Below, in pieces: positions 40,027 through 50,541 of a stretch of 64,000 nt of DNA. Under the pieces are notes generated by a model. The model did no database searches. It was not told the DNA's origin and saw nothing but the letters and a program-made list of their open reading frames with translations. Every line of letters starts with the position of its first letter. The first letter of the stretch is position 1. Position numbers and translations under genes: made by a program. Location of the stretch: assembly GCF_003086295.3 (NCBI RefSeq), contig NC_092050.1, forward strand, positions 147,876,699-147,940,698, given 5' to 3'. Source of the stretch: Arachis hypogaea. Its lineage: Eukaryota; Streptophyta; Magnoliopsida; Fabales; Fabaceae.

Positions 40027-40563
40027 TAGGGGTGGAAATAGGCCAGGCCAGGCCAGGCTTTACTCTTAACAGGCCAGGCCTGTAATAGAGTATATCGGCC
40101 TTAGCCTGACCTGTAGCCTGGTATAGGCTTTTTAATGAGTACTGAGCCTGGCCTGAAGCCTGTCAATAGGCCTATTTTTTTAATAATAATTAAATTTAAG
40201 ATATAATTTAATTTTTAAAATTATAAAATATAAAATAATAAATTTATGAATAATATTGATACAAAATACACATATATAATTAAAGAGACAAATGGCTGAG
40301 TGGATAAAGATATTTTCATAAGATAGAAGACCCAAGTTCAAATCCTTCAAATAGCATTTTTACTACTATAATAAAACTTTCTATATATATATATATATAT
40401 TTGCAGGCTCAGGCCGGCCTGACAGGCCCAACAGGCTATTTCAAAAGCCTAGGCCTGGCCTTTTAAAGAATATAGGCTTTTTTAATAGCCTGAGCCTGGG
40501 CCTATTTCCTATCAGGCCAGGCTGTAGGCCCCTAGCAGGCCGCCTGGCCTATTTTCACCCCTA
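40027..40563. mobile_element. hAT-type MITE inserted in the integrase region
   Basis: The ends taggggtggaaataggccag and, complemented, taggggtgaaaataggccag form near-perfect TIRs. A perfect 8-bp duplication, atgagaac, flanks it at 40019-40026 and 40564-40571. The interior is rich in ggcctggcc motifs and AT-rich in the centre, with a tRNA-like module and a (TA)n run at 40382-40401. There is no coding sequence. Confidence 0.88.
40286..40350 (+). other. tRNA-like pol III A-box/B-box module inside the MITE
   Basis: The sequence tggctgagtgg at 40293-40303 fits the A-box consensus and gttcaaatc at 40336-40344 fits the B-box, at roughly tRNA spacing. It is not a foldable canonical tRNA by eye and may be a tRNA-derived SINE remnant. 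Confidence 0.45.
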
Positions 40564-43182
40564 ATGAGAACTGAGCAATGTCTAGGAGTTTTGTCAAATT
40601 CTTTTGATTAGCGCTTACAAAATGCCTCAAGTAACACTCGAGTAAGGCATTCACTCTCTCAATCTGCCCATCGGTTTGAGGATGGAAGCTTGTTGAGAAA
40701 TGAAGCTCCGACCCAAGAAGTTTGAACAGTTCTGTCCATAGTTGTACTGTGAAGCGTGGATCTCGATCACTAATGATACTCTTAGGCAATCTCCAATACT
40801 TCACCACATTCTTGAAGAATAGTCGTGCTGCTTCTTCTGTAGTGCAGTCAGTAGGGGAAGGTATAAAAGTAGCATACTTCAAAAATTGATCCACTACCAT
40901 GAGAATAGATCCAAATTCCTCGGACTTCGATAAAGAAGAGATGAAATCTAGAGAGACACTTTTTCACAGTCGCTCTGATGGAGGCAGAGGTTCCAACAAT
41001 CCACTTGGTGTCTTGTTTTCAATCTTATCTTGTTGGCACACAAGACAAGTCTTCACATAACTCTCCATTTCATCTCTCATTTGAGGCCAATAATAAGAAG
41101 ATTCAATTAAATCCAGGGTCCTTCGCTAGCCTTGGTGACCAACCCACTTAGTGTTGTGGGATTCTCTCACTAATTTTCTTCTTAGATTTTTCTATTTGGG
41201 AATGTATAGTCTTCTCCCTTTAGTATAGAGAAGGTCATCTTCTAGCCAATATCTTTTGGTCTTACCTTCTCTAGCCAACTCCACCAACTTCTTGGCTAAT
41301 GGATTATGATACAACCCTTCCTTGTTGATATGCACAATATCTCCTTCGACCATGGAAATAGCTTCCATCCTGTATGGTACTGAGATAGGCGGTTTCGCTC
41401 CTAACTCCAATTCAATCTTATGGTCGACCTTCCTCCAAGGTGGTAGTTGTTTTGGCAACTTGGGAGGCATCACATCCTTATTTTCTTCAAAGACTTTCTC
41501 AATTTTAGGGGGAACCGCTTCTTCTTCGGATGTTGACTCCCCTTGTAGTAGAGCCAAAGACATCATCTCCCCCTTCTTGAAACCTTTCTTGAGTTGCAAA
41601 GCAGAAAGCATCGGAAGTCCTCCAGCTTTAGAGACTGTAGGGATCATGCATGGAGACCCTTTCTCCATAACGCATACTATGTCATAGTATGACATAGGTA
41701 TTATATTTGCCTTCCTTTACAAATCGAGCCCGATGACTATTTTGAATTTGTCTATGGATGCTACTGAGAAATCCACAAGGTCCTTCCAAGGACCAAGAGT
41801 CATCTCAATCCATTTTGCTACCCCCTAAAGGGGTTCACCCTTGGTATTCACGGGTTTGAACCAGCCATTCTTTTCGGTGATTTTCAACCCAAGCCTCTTT
41901 GCTTCATCAGGCATGATGAAGTTGTGTGTAGCACCAGTGTCGATCGTAGCCATGATGGGTTTTTCATTGATAAAGGCTTTGACATACATCAAGCCTTTCT
42001 TTTCTGCAGTGCTTGCTTCTTTGCCCTTTACATCATTCATGAGTTGGATAGATCCAACACACTCAGTTACTTGAGATTAAGCCTTTCATTCCTCGGCGAT
42101 AGATGTTAGAGTCCCTAGCTTGGGACAGTCCTTCATTTGGTGTGGTCCCATGCACACGAAGCATCTTCCTTTGGGCACGAAAGCCTTCTTATTTTCCTTG
42201 TACTCTTTCTTTGAAGAGTATTTTCCTTCCTTCTTGGTTAAGAAACTCTTCTTCTTGTCTCTCCCACCTTTAGTAGAACTAGCCTTGGAGGAAGATTTGG
42301 GTTTAAAGTCTCTCCTATGATACTCAGTGAGTGATTTGGTCACCACGATGGCCTCATCGACATCCTTAACATTTCTTCTTTGTAGTTCTTGCTTTGCCCA
42401 AGGTTGGAGTCCATCAATGAAGAAGAACAATGCATCTTTTGATGCTAAGTTAGAAATTTGAAGCGTCAGAGTAGTGAACTCCTTTACATAGTCGCTAATC
42501 GTACTCTTGTGATTCAACTCCCTTAAATTCTTCCTTTCTTCATAGACCACATTCTCAGGGAAGAATTGTCTTTTCAACTCTCTTTTAAAATCTCCTCATG
42601 TGGCTATGTTGCAAGTACCATTTTTCCCATCTACGCACTTTCTCCTCCACTACAAAGTAGCATTATCAGAAAGGTAGAGGGCTGCAGTGCGTACCTTTAT
42701 TGCTTCTTCGACCACCCCTTGGCCTTCGAAGTACCTCTCCATTTGCCATAGGAAGTTCTCCACCTCTCGAGCGTCCCTCACGCCCTTGAACTCCTTTGGC
42801 TTTGGGAGATCAATCTTTGTCGTCTCCCTTATAATGGTTGGTCAAGATTTTACCTCCTCAAACCAAACTCGAACTTTCTCAAATAGCTTCAAGGAATTCT
42901 CGAGTTTCTCTTCAATTTGGAGCATGCTTTCTTTGAAAGCATCTAGTTCTCCTAACACGTGAGTCTCGAGGGTCTCCTTGTCATGTTCTATCCTTTGGAA
43001 GCGCTTATCCATAGAGGATAGAACATTCTCCAACATAGAAACTCTCTCTTCTAAGAAGTTAGAGTCTTTATCTCTAGGCTCACTTGAAGAACGGACCTTT
43101 TTGCCTCCCCATTGAGAAGGAATAGTATCTCTTCCCCACAGACCACTTGTGCTCCCTCTCGAACCTTGTTTTGATGCCAAAT

Positions 43183-43723
43183 TGTCACAGCCTTGGACAC
43201 ACTCCAACGCTACCATGCCAATACTCAAACTTACTCAACCTCTTGAGTTAGGACCAGGTCAGTCTAACCCTCAGTATTTAGCAAAAAAGCTAAGAACACA
43301 AGAGAACACAAGAGAAATGAAGCTTTGGTGAAAAGACACTCTATTACTCAAGTTTTTTATTACAAATGACTCACACACTTAAAATCTAACTCTCACCTCC
43401 TATTTATAGCCATCCACCTCCTTAATGGATGGCTAGGATTAAATTTAATCAATGGTCCAGATTAATCATCCAGAACCTTCAATACAAATATCTATCCTAC
43501 CATAACTTTCTAAATACTTCTAGATTATTCCATACTACTTTTCATACTTCTATATATATCCACACTCTTCTAGAATACTCTACGACCTTTCAAAGTCTTC
43601 TAAAACCTTCTAGGGTATTCTGGGATCTTCTAGAATATTTTGGAACCATCTAGAGCATTCTCAAACACTCCAGAAAACTATACAAACAGCGTTAAATCTA
43701 ACCTTCTAAAATTTACCCTGACA
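43183..43723 (-). repeat. 5' LTR of the chromovirus
   Basis: It pairs with 38759-39312. Several ttctagaa motifs of the other LTR are altered here (for example ttctaaaacc and ttctgggatc), so the heat-shock-like cluster is weaker in this copy. Confidence 0.85.
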
Positions 43724-44374
43724 CAACGCTTGAGGTGAATCCTATTTTGGTCTCTAACATTTAAATTGTCCTATTTTTATCCTAAAATGTTTAAAAGGGC
43801 ATCAATGTGATCCCACCGTCAAATTCCTCAGTTACACTTAACGGAGGTGATGACGTAGAATGTTATGTTATGTGATAGTTATGCCACGTTTGATCATTCC
43901 CACCTGTGATACACACACTAAATCTCCAACACTTCAAATATGAAAAACTTCTTTTTCCTCCCCTCATACGAAATTCAGCTCTAACGATCATTCATCAACA
44001 ATCAATCAAAAGAAAATAGAGAAAGTCTAGCGCTTTTTGGTTGAGAGATTGTGAGGTTGAGGTGGAAACAAGGTCAACAATCACGACACTCGAAGGTTAG
44101 TACTCTTCGTCACTTGCTTCGTCCACTTGTTATGCTGTTGAAGTCCTTATTGTATGTCTGTGTTTCTTTGATGTGCGTTGGTGTCTTGTTAGTATCTCAT
44201 TATTTTTTAGGGTTCCCAAAATCTGCAGTACATGCATGTTTTTTTCTTTCTTGCCCTAATATTGTGTGAGTTGGTCTTTGTTTCTGTATGTGGTTTATTG
44301 TTAATTTTGCTTTTAATATTTGTTGATGTCTATTGTTGCTGTGTTTTGGTACATTTTACAGGTTAATTTTTGCA

Positions 44375-47300
44375 ATGAGTCATTTTAGTGTGAAGATATA
44401 CCACCGTGGGAGGTTTGAGTTTGATGGAGAACCCCTGCATTATGTGGGTGAAGAGACCACTATTGTTGACTATTGCGATGAAGATAGATGGAGTTTAATT
44501 GAGGCTATTGATATAGTAACTACCAGGGTTACATGAAGCAAGACATAGCTACAATGTGGTATAAATCTCCTAAGGAAGGTACAGTGGATGGATTGAAGAT
44601 GTTTAGAATTGACAATGATGCTTTGAATATGGCCAAAATTAGGATGAGAGAGCATTTTGTGGAGCTGTTTGTGGTGCACAAGGCTGGTACTTTAACTAAA
44701 TCCTGCATCATTGAGAAAATTGAGAAGCAAGATGTCATGGGTTCTACTAAAGGAACTAAGGCAATTGTTGGGCCGGTGCTAGGGCAAGTGTTGGGCCTAG
44801 TAAGAGGAATGAATAAAGTAAGAAGAGTGATGATGCCAAAATGAATGCAACTACAACTAGAGTGATAGTGGACATAACTGAAGTGGAGGTTGATGATTTT
44901 GAGGGTGGAAGTGGTAATGAGTCTGTGGATAGGAGTGATAATGATCCTGATGTTGGACTGACAATGAATTTGAAAATAGTGCTGCAGACATTGCATTTGA
45001 TAATAGTGATGATGACTAGAGTGGTGATGGAGGGTTGCATGATATTGAGATAAATAATAAGAAGGATTTTAGATATTTTGATGGTAATATTTAAGTTAAA
45101 AATATTAATATGGAGGCCAATGAGAGCAGAGCAAAGAAAAAAGTGGTTGCTGGGTTCAGGGATGAAACTGACGAGTATGATAGTAATGAATTCTTAGACC
45201 TTCCTATAAGTGATGAAGAAGGAGATCAGATGTGCCTTGAGGAACTTCTCTCTGCACAAGCAACTAAAAAACATGAGTGAATACAAGTGACAAGTTAAAA
45301 CTTTGTTTGTTTCAAGAGACCAATTCAAAGATTGTGCTACTAGTTATGTTGTTCATAGTGGAAGAGGTTAGAAATTCACCAAGTGTGATGGGAGGAGGGT
45401 TGAGGTGATTTGCCAAGATGAATGGAGTTGGTATGCATACTGTGAAAAGCTAAAGAGGGAGAATACATGGTAGCTGAAGAGTTGCTATAATAAGCACACC
45501 TACAGCAAGTATACTAAGATTGAAATCATGCATGCTAAGTGTTTAAGTATAGTGCTTATGAAGAAGATAGATGAGAATTTAAAGATAAAACTAACCACTT
45601 TAATGAGAAAAGCACACAACAAGTGGAATGTAGATCTCACCAAATCCAAACTGCTAGAGTGAAACAATTTGTCCTTGATGAAATTAATGGTACATATGAA
45701 GAGCAATACAAGATGCTTTACGACTAATTGTAGTGAGCTGTTGAAGAGCAATCCAGGGTCTTTAGTTCATCTCCAAGTTCGAAGACCTACAGAATTTGGT
45801 TTAGAGACACCACCTCCTTGGATGGATATGAGACCAACATTTGAGAGGGTTTATGTGTGTTTGGACGCTTGCAAAAAAAAAATTCATGGTCTTCAAAAAT
45901 ATCATTGGGCTTGATTGATGCTTCATCAAAATCCCATGTGAAGGACAACTGTTGACAGCAATTGGGTGGGATTGAAATGACCAAATTTTGTTTATTGCTT
46001 ATGTTGTTGTAGAGGCAAAAACTAAGGACTTCTGTACATGATTTCTGCATCATTTGTGTGATGACTTGAGAGTTGACAGGATTAGACATTGCACCTTCAT
46101 GAGTGATCAACAGAAGATATGCTATTTAATTTACACATCATTTTTTAACTAAACAAATTTATTTTATGTAGTTGCTGACTTGGTGTGATGTATAATAAAT
46201 GCAAAGATTGATATCCACCTTTAGTGAGTTGCTGTCTGAAATAGATCATAGAATTTGTATGAGACACTTATACATTAACTTCAGGAAGATATTTTCAGGG
46301 TCCAATTGAAGCTGATGATATGGTATGCTTCAAAGGTAACCTATGTTCAAGAGTGAAAAATAAGGATGCACAAAATTTAGAAAATAGATGTTGTGGCCTA
46401 CACCCACCTGATGAAAATTTCACCAAAATATTAGAGCAAGTCTAGGTTTTCTGTTTTGCTTAGATGTATGTGATGTACTAGTTAATAATATATGTAAGTG
46501 CTTTAACTAAATTATTATAGAGGTTAGAGAAAAACCAACTGTGTCTATGTTGGAGGACATTAAGGTCTATTTGATGAATAGGTGTGCTGATAATAAGAAT
46601 AGTATAATCACATATATAGAGAATGTTCTACCAAAAATTAAAAAAAAATAGAAAAAGAACTTGACCAAGGAGGTAACTGGATGGCCATATATGCTGGGAG
46701 AGACAAATATGAGGTTTATAATACCCATGGAAATAGGAAAAAATTTGTGCTGGATTTAAGCAAACGTGAATGTTCATGTAGGAAGTATCAATTGGCGGGT
46801 ATCCCATGTCAACATGCAATGAGTTGCATTATGAAGATGTGTTTTGATGTTGATAGTTATTTTGATGACTGCTTCAAAAAAGATACATATGTTAGGTGCT
46901 ATGAACATATTATTTATCCTGTTAATGGTTCTAACTTATGGGAAAGGACTCTCCATGATGATGTGCTGCCTCCAGTGTTTAGAAAATCTATTGGTAGGCC
47001 AAAAAAAGAGTAGGAATAAAAGTGCTAATGAAATCAATAATGGATCATTGTCAACATTGTCCCAAGGAGGCCAATAGCAAAAGTGTTCTTATTGCTTTAC
47101 AAATAGACAAAACAAGAGAATTTGTCCTAAGAAGCACAAGGTGGAAGCAAGTTCATAAAAAATACTATAATTCTTCACTTAATAAAAATTCATGTTTCTT
47201 GATATCTTGATCTAACTTCACTTATGCTTCTATATTTGGGTTAAACATATTGCTACGAAGAGAGCTGGATCAACCAAGAAGACCATGCCATCAACTTCAA

Positions 47301-47548
47301 TCACTGGATCAAACAAAAATGCTGGATCAACCAAGACAAAGAGCAAGGTTTCAGTGGACAAGGAGCTAAAGAGGAAGTCACCAAATGTGGCATCTACCCA
47401 ATAGTCTCAGACTACCACCAAGAGGACCAAGGCCACCACCACTCAAGCTCAAGGCCATAGCTCCAACCTTACTCACCAAAGCCCATCAAAGAGAGTGCTG
47501 AAGTTTATGGCAAAAACACCACCAAGGACTTTGAAGAATCTGAAGTGA
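44375..47548 (+). pseudogene. MuDR-family transposase, heavily degenerate
   Basis: The start codon at 44375 follows a likely 5'-UTR intron acceptor (tacag at about 44357-44361). Blocks in different frames spell a plant MuDR transposase: an N-terminal domain (HFSVKIYHRGRFEFDGEPLHYVG), an acidic linker, the MuDR DNA-binding region (45290-45700), the catalytic core with IGLD-like and TFMSDQQK segments (45890-46110), the SWIM finger (CSCRKYQLAGIPCQHAM, near 46770-46820), a GRPKKE motif, and a Lys/Thr-rich tail ending near 47548. Frameshifts lie near 44520-44536, 44840, 45270 and 45900, and many stops fall between 46130 and 46680. No transposase could be made. Confidence 0.82.
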
Positions 47549-48126
47549 TTTTTTTGCATTTTTTGTCCGTGTGTTTTTTTTTAGGCTTTGGTTACTTTGG
47601 TTATAAGATTTGGTTTGTAATGGTATTGGCATAAACTGTAGTGCCATTTAGAGTATGACTTTGGTTAGTTGCCTAAATTACATTTATGATTAAAACCTAC
47701 TTTTATTATGTGTTTATGGTTAAGACTTACTTTTATTATGTATTTATGGCTAAGACTTACTTAATTTGTTTTATGGTGAAGACTTTTTTTGATTATGCAT
47801 TTTGTTAATGATATTGCTATAATGAAAATTACAAATACTTATGAGTTTTATTAATGATATTGCTACATTGAAAATTACAGTAGAGATGCTTATGAATTTT
47901 TATGTTTATTTGGTTTAACAAAAAACTTCAATATTTTGATGAAAATTATGCAGAATCATTTTCTTAAAAAGGATCAACTTTATTAATTCCAATCCGAATA
48001 CATTCACAATGACTGCAAACACATTTTTATATAAAGCAATTGCTCTTTAATACATTGATTTCCCTAATTCACCCTAAATTCTCTAACTATTATTCTTCAA
48101 CTAGTTCATAATTATGGTAGTCTTCT

Positions 48127-48585
48127 CTATTCTGTGCTTATTGTCCTTTCATATAGTAAGAAAAGTGCCAGCATCCAACTAACACTACCCACTGCAATAG
48201 CAACCATAAATCTTGTTTCAACAGATGTAAGTTTTTTCTTCAACAAATTTTTTTCTCCTCAGTCTTGCTAGTTGTGTATCTTCTCCTTCAAGCTCTGCCC
48301 ATGAAAAGAAATCACATTCCTCTCTAACCTGATTTTAATTATATGTTTAGAAATTTTAATCCAATAATATCTTTAGGAATTTTAATTCAAATTTTAATCC
48401 ACATATTTTGCATCATAGGAAGTAATCTAACTTTGGTATATTACCTGATAGTTCACACAACTCCAGAATCTTCGTCCAAGATTTTTAGGCGTCGAAGAAG
48501 TTTTTAGCATTGGTCTTTTACCGCACAAGCAACTGGTTCTTCTCCTTCGGGCCGGGTTATTGCGGCAAGATGATTGAGAAGACAT
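48127..48585 (-). pseudogene. Small GRF zinc-finger protein with C-terminal membrane segment
   Basis: Exon 1 (48585-48445, 47 codons) encodes CLCGKRPMLKTSSTPKNLGR...CVNY. Exon 2 (48328-48127) adds ECDFFSWAELEGED, completing a GRF-type zinc finger (CxCG...C...C), then a charged Arg/Lys stretch. A one-base shift in an A run near 48228 separates this from a hydrophobic segment (FMVAIAVGSVSWMLALFLLY) just before the stop at 48127. The layout GRF-charged helix-membrane anchor is common among short plant proteins, many of them transposon-associated. It lies convergent to the transposase within the MULE. If the slip is real the product lacks its membrane anchor. The function of these proteins is not established. 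Confidence 0.72.
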
Positions 48586-48612
48586 TGAATCTCGAAAGTG
48601 ACCTCTAACTTC

Positions 48613-50226
48613 TGTTGGGAATAAGTAGTATGACCACAATCAAATCAATCACGTGTCAAATAATTTGTTATTGTTATTATATTAAAATGTTAATATAATA
48701 ACGTCCTTGATTAAATTTAGAGATTTATCATTGGGATAGTGATCACAATATTGAGAGATGAATCTTTTATAAATTAATCTAAATTGTTCTTGGTCATAGA
48801 ATTATTAAAAAAAAGACATTAATAATCCGAAAAGATCAATATATATATAATGGTCTTCATTGGATGAATATTAATAGTTCTCATTTATTAAATTATATAT
48901 ATAGATGGTGCATATAGAGATATGACTATTGAGCTGACTCAATTTGAAAATTCTTAATGGTTATAATTACCGCATATTTGTCAATAGGATATTCTCAAGA
49001 TGAACATAGTAATAGAGTTTCCTTTGACCTGCGACTGTCATAGTAATTAACAATGTATTTATTATACTTTGATTCTGGGCACCTAATACCTTAGGGTGCT
49101 AGTTGAATGGATATTGGGTATAATTTAAATACTTGTAGAATTAATGATAAGTCAATAAGAAATCCGTCAACTCTCGATAAAGAGTTTGAGCTCTATGATT
49201 ATAAGGACTGAGATGAATAAAACCTTGGTCAAAGGATTGAATGAATGAAGAAATGAGTTTCTTAAATCATTCACAATTCATTATAATAATGGTAACAAGT
49301 TAGAGTTTGACAATTAAACCATACTCTAAGGGTTAACCAAGAGCTGGAAAGATGGAAGGAATTATACTTTGTTCTTCTGAGGTTCTTAGTAAAAATAGAT
49401 TACTTCAAACTATCGGGTCGTTGAGGAGTGTTGCTAGACGCCAACCTTTATTAGTAAATTTAGTATGACTAATTTACTACCTGCTTAGTATTGAACCTAT
49501 GGGGTCACACACTAACGAGTGTTCTAATCTTTGCTATAGAATTATTTAATTATTATTTTGATTTGATCAAATAAATAATTATATTAATTTAAATGGAATA
49601 TTATTATATTTTTTGCTAGCACCAAGAATATAATAATAGTATGATAATTGAGAATATTAAATGAGATTTGAGAATAATTAGTTATTCTATTTCTAAATTT
49701 AGATGAGATCCTAACTAATTCTGTTTCAAATTGAGTTATGATATGATTCATAAATTTGAAGGATTCAGATTTAGAATTTCAAGATATGATTTAAATTTGA
49801 ATTGAGATTCAAATTTAAAATCGGTAATAAATCTCATACTATATATATGTATACCAAGAGTAGAGGAATGCGACAGAGATGAGAATAAAACACACGAGTT
49901 TTATTCCTTTACCTCTACACACATAAATGGATGTGAGCCTAATTCTTGGAGAAGAATTTTATGGTGTGCAAAGAGTTGCAAGAGGTTTCTCAATTTAGAT
50001 CAGATGTCCATTGGTCAAGGAGTTGACAGCAAATATTAGTCTCGGTGTGGATACGCATAGCGCCTTCGTACCATCGAAGGAGAAAAAGATTTTTACTAGC
50101 GTACTCAGGTATTTAGATCTAATCTACTATATATTTATTATTGGAATAAAGTTTAAGCACAAAATAGATCTTTAGGATTACTTTTTTTTCTTCCGTTGCG
50201 TGTTATGAACACATGGTAATCCTTCA
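48613..50226. mobile_element. Probable solo LTR in the 5' leader of the GRF gene
   Basis: The insert starts tgttgggaataag and ends taatccttca, with TG...CA ends and related inverted termini. Flanking 5-mers are acttc (48608-48612) and atttc (50227-50231), one mismatch. The 1614-bp interior has no coding text. The start and length fit a copia-type LTR, but the assignment is by appearance. Confidence 0.6.
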
Positions 50227-50541
50227 ATTTCTGTCTCGGAATGCGATGGATTTGGGAGAAATGGAAGAGAGGAAGCATTTAGGGTAAGGTTTTGCCATTT
50301 TTTATATTTTTAATTTATAATTTTTTTTTCATTCTAACTGTTATCTTCACTGTAAGTGCCACGTTAAACATTCTACGTCATTACTTCTATTAAGTGTAAC
50401 TGAGGAATTTGATGGTGGGATCACATTGATATCCTTTTAAATGTTTTAGGATAAAAATAAGACGATTTAAACGTTAAAGACCAAAATATAGGATTCACCT
50501 CAAACATTGGAAACTAAAACAGTACTTTATCCAAAATAAAA

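Larger units (their letters stand above)
39330..43228 (-). pseudogene. Chromovirus gag-pol remnant
   Basis: In minus-strand order: gag (43228-42842, 42577-42086) with a zinc knuckle (CFVCMGPHQMKDCP); protease near 42040-41825 (ATIDTGATHNFI); then a block at 41695-41192 that jumps from the start of the RT segment (SVPYRM) straight to text that normally follows RNase H (LVELAREGKTKRYW). Next come the integrase core at 40900-40565 (MVVDQFLKYATF, DRDPRF, FHPQTDGQIERVN), a C-terminal integrase segment (39830-39648), and a chromodomain-like end (IQYLIK) with two stops near 39440. A hAT MITE interrupts integrase. RT and RNase H are missing, so the copy is defective. Confidence 0.82.
38759..43723 (-). 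mobile_element. Ty3/gypsy chromovirus, deleted for RT/RNase H, inserted in the MULE TIR
   Basis: Direct LTRs at 38759-39312 (3' LTR) and 43183-43723 (5' LTR) flank a minus-strand gag-pol remnant. The internal edge beside the 5' LTR reads, on the minus strand, tttggcatcaaaaca as a primer-binding-like site. A purine tract (aggtgggaaagaa, minus strand, 39313-39326) abuts the 3' LTR. Insertion split the left TIR of the MULE; a short caac repeat is present at both junctions, but the 5-bp duplication is not clean. The two LTRs differ at many positions, so the insertion is not recent. Confidence 0.82.
38729..50532. mobile_element. MuDR-type MULE carrying nested insertions
   Basis: The left terminus gagtaaagtactg and the complement of the right terminus ggataaagtactg form TIRs of roughly 180 bp. 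The left TIR continues at 43724-43876 after a retrotransposon insertion, and the right TIR spans about 50340-50532. The shared inner sequence includes gaggtgaatcctat, atcaatgtgatcccacc and attcctcagttacactta. A 9-bp match, aaaataaaa, flanks both ends (38720-38728 and 50533-50541); it is low in complexity but placed exactly. Contents: a degenerate MuDR transposase (+), a GRF zinc-finger gene (-), a chromovirus and a solo LTR. Without insertions the element would be about 5.2 kb. Confidence 0.85.
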
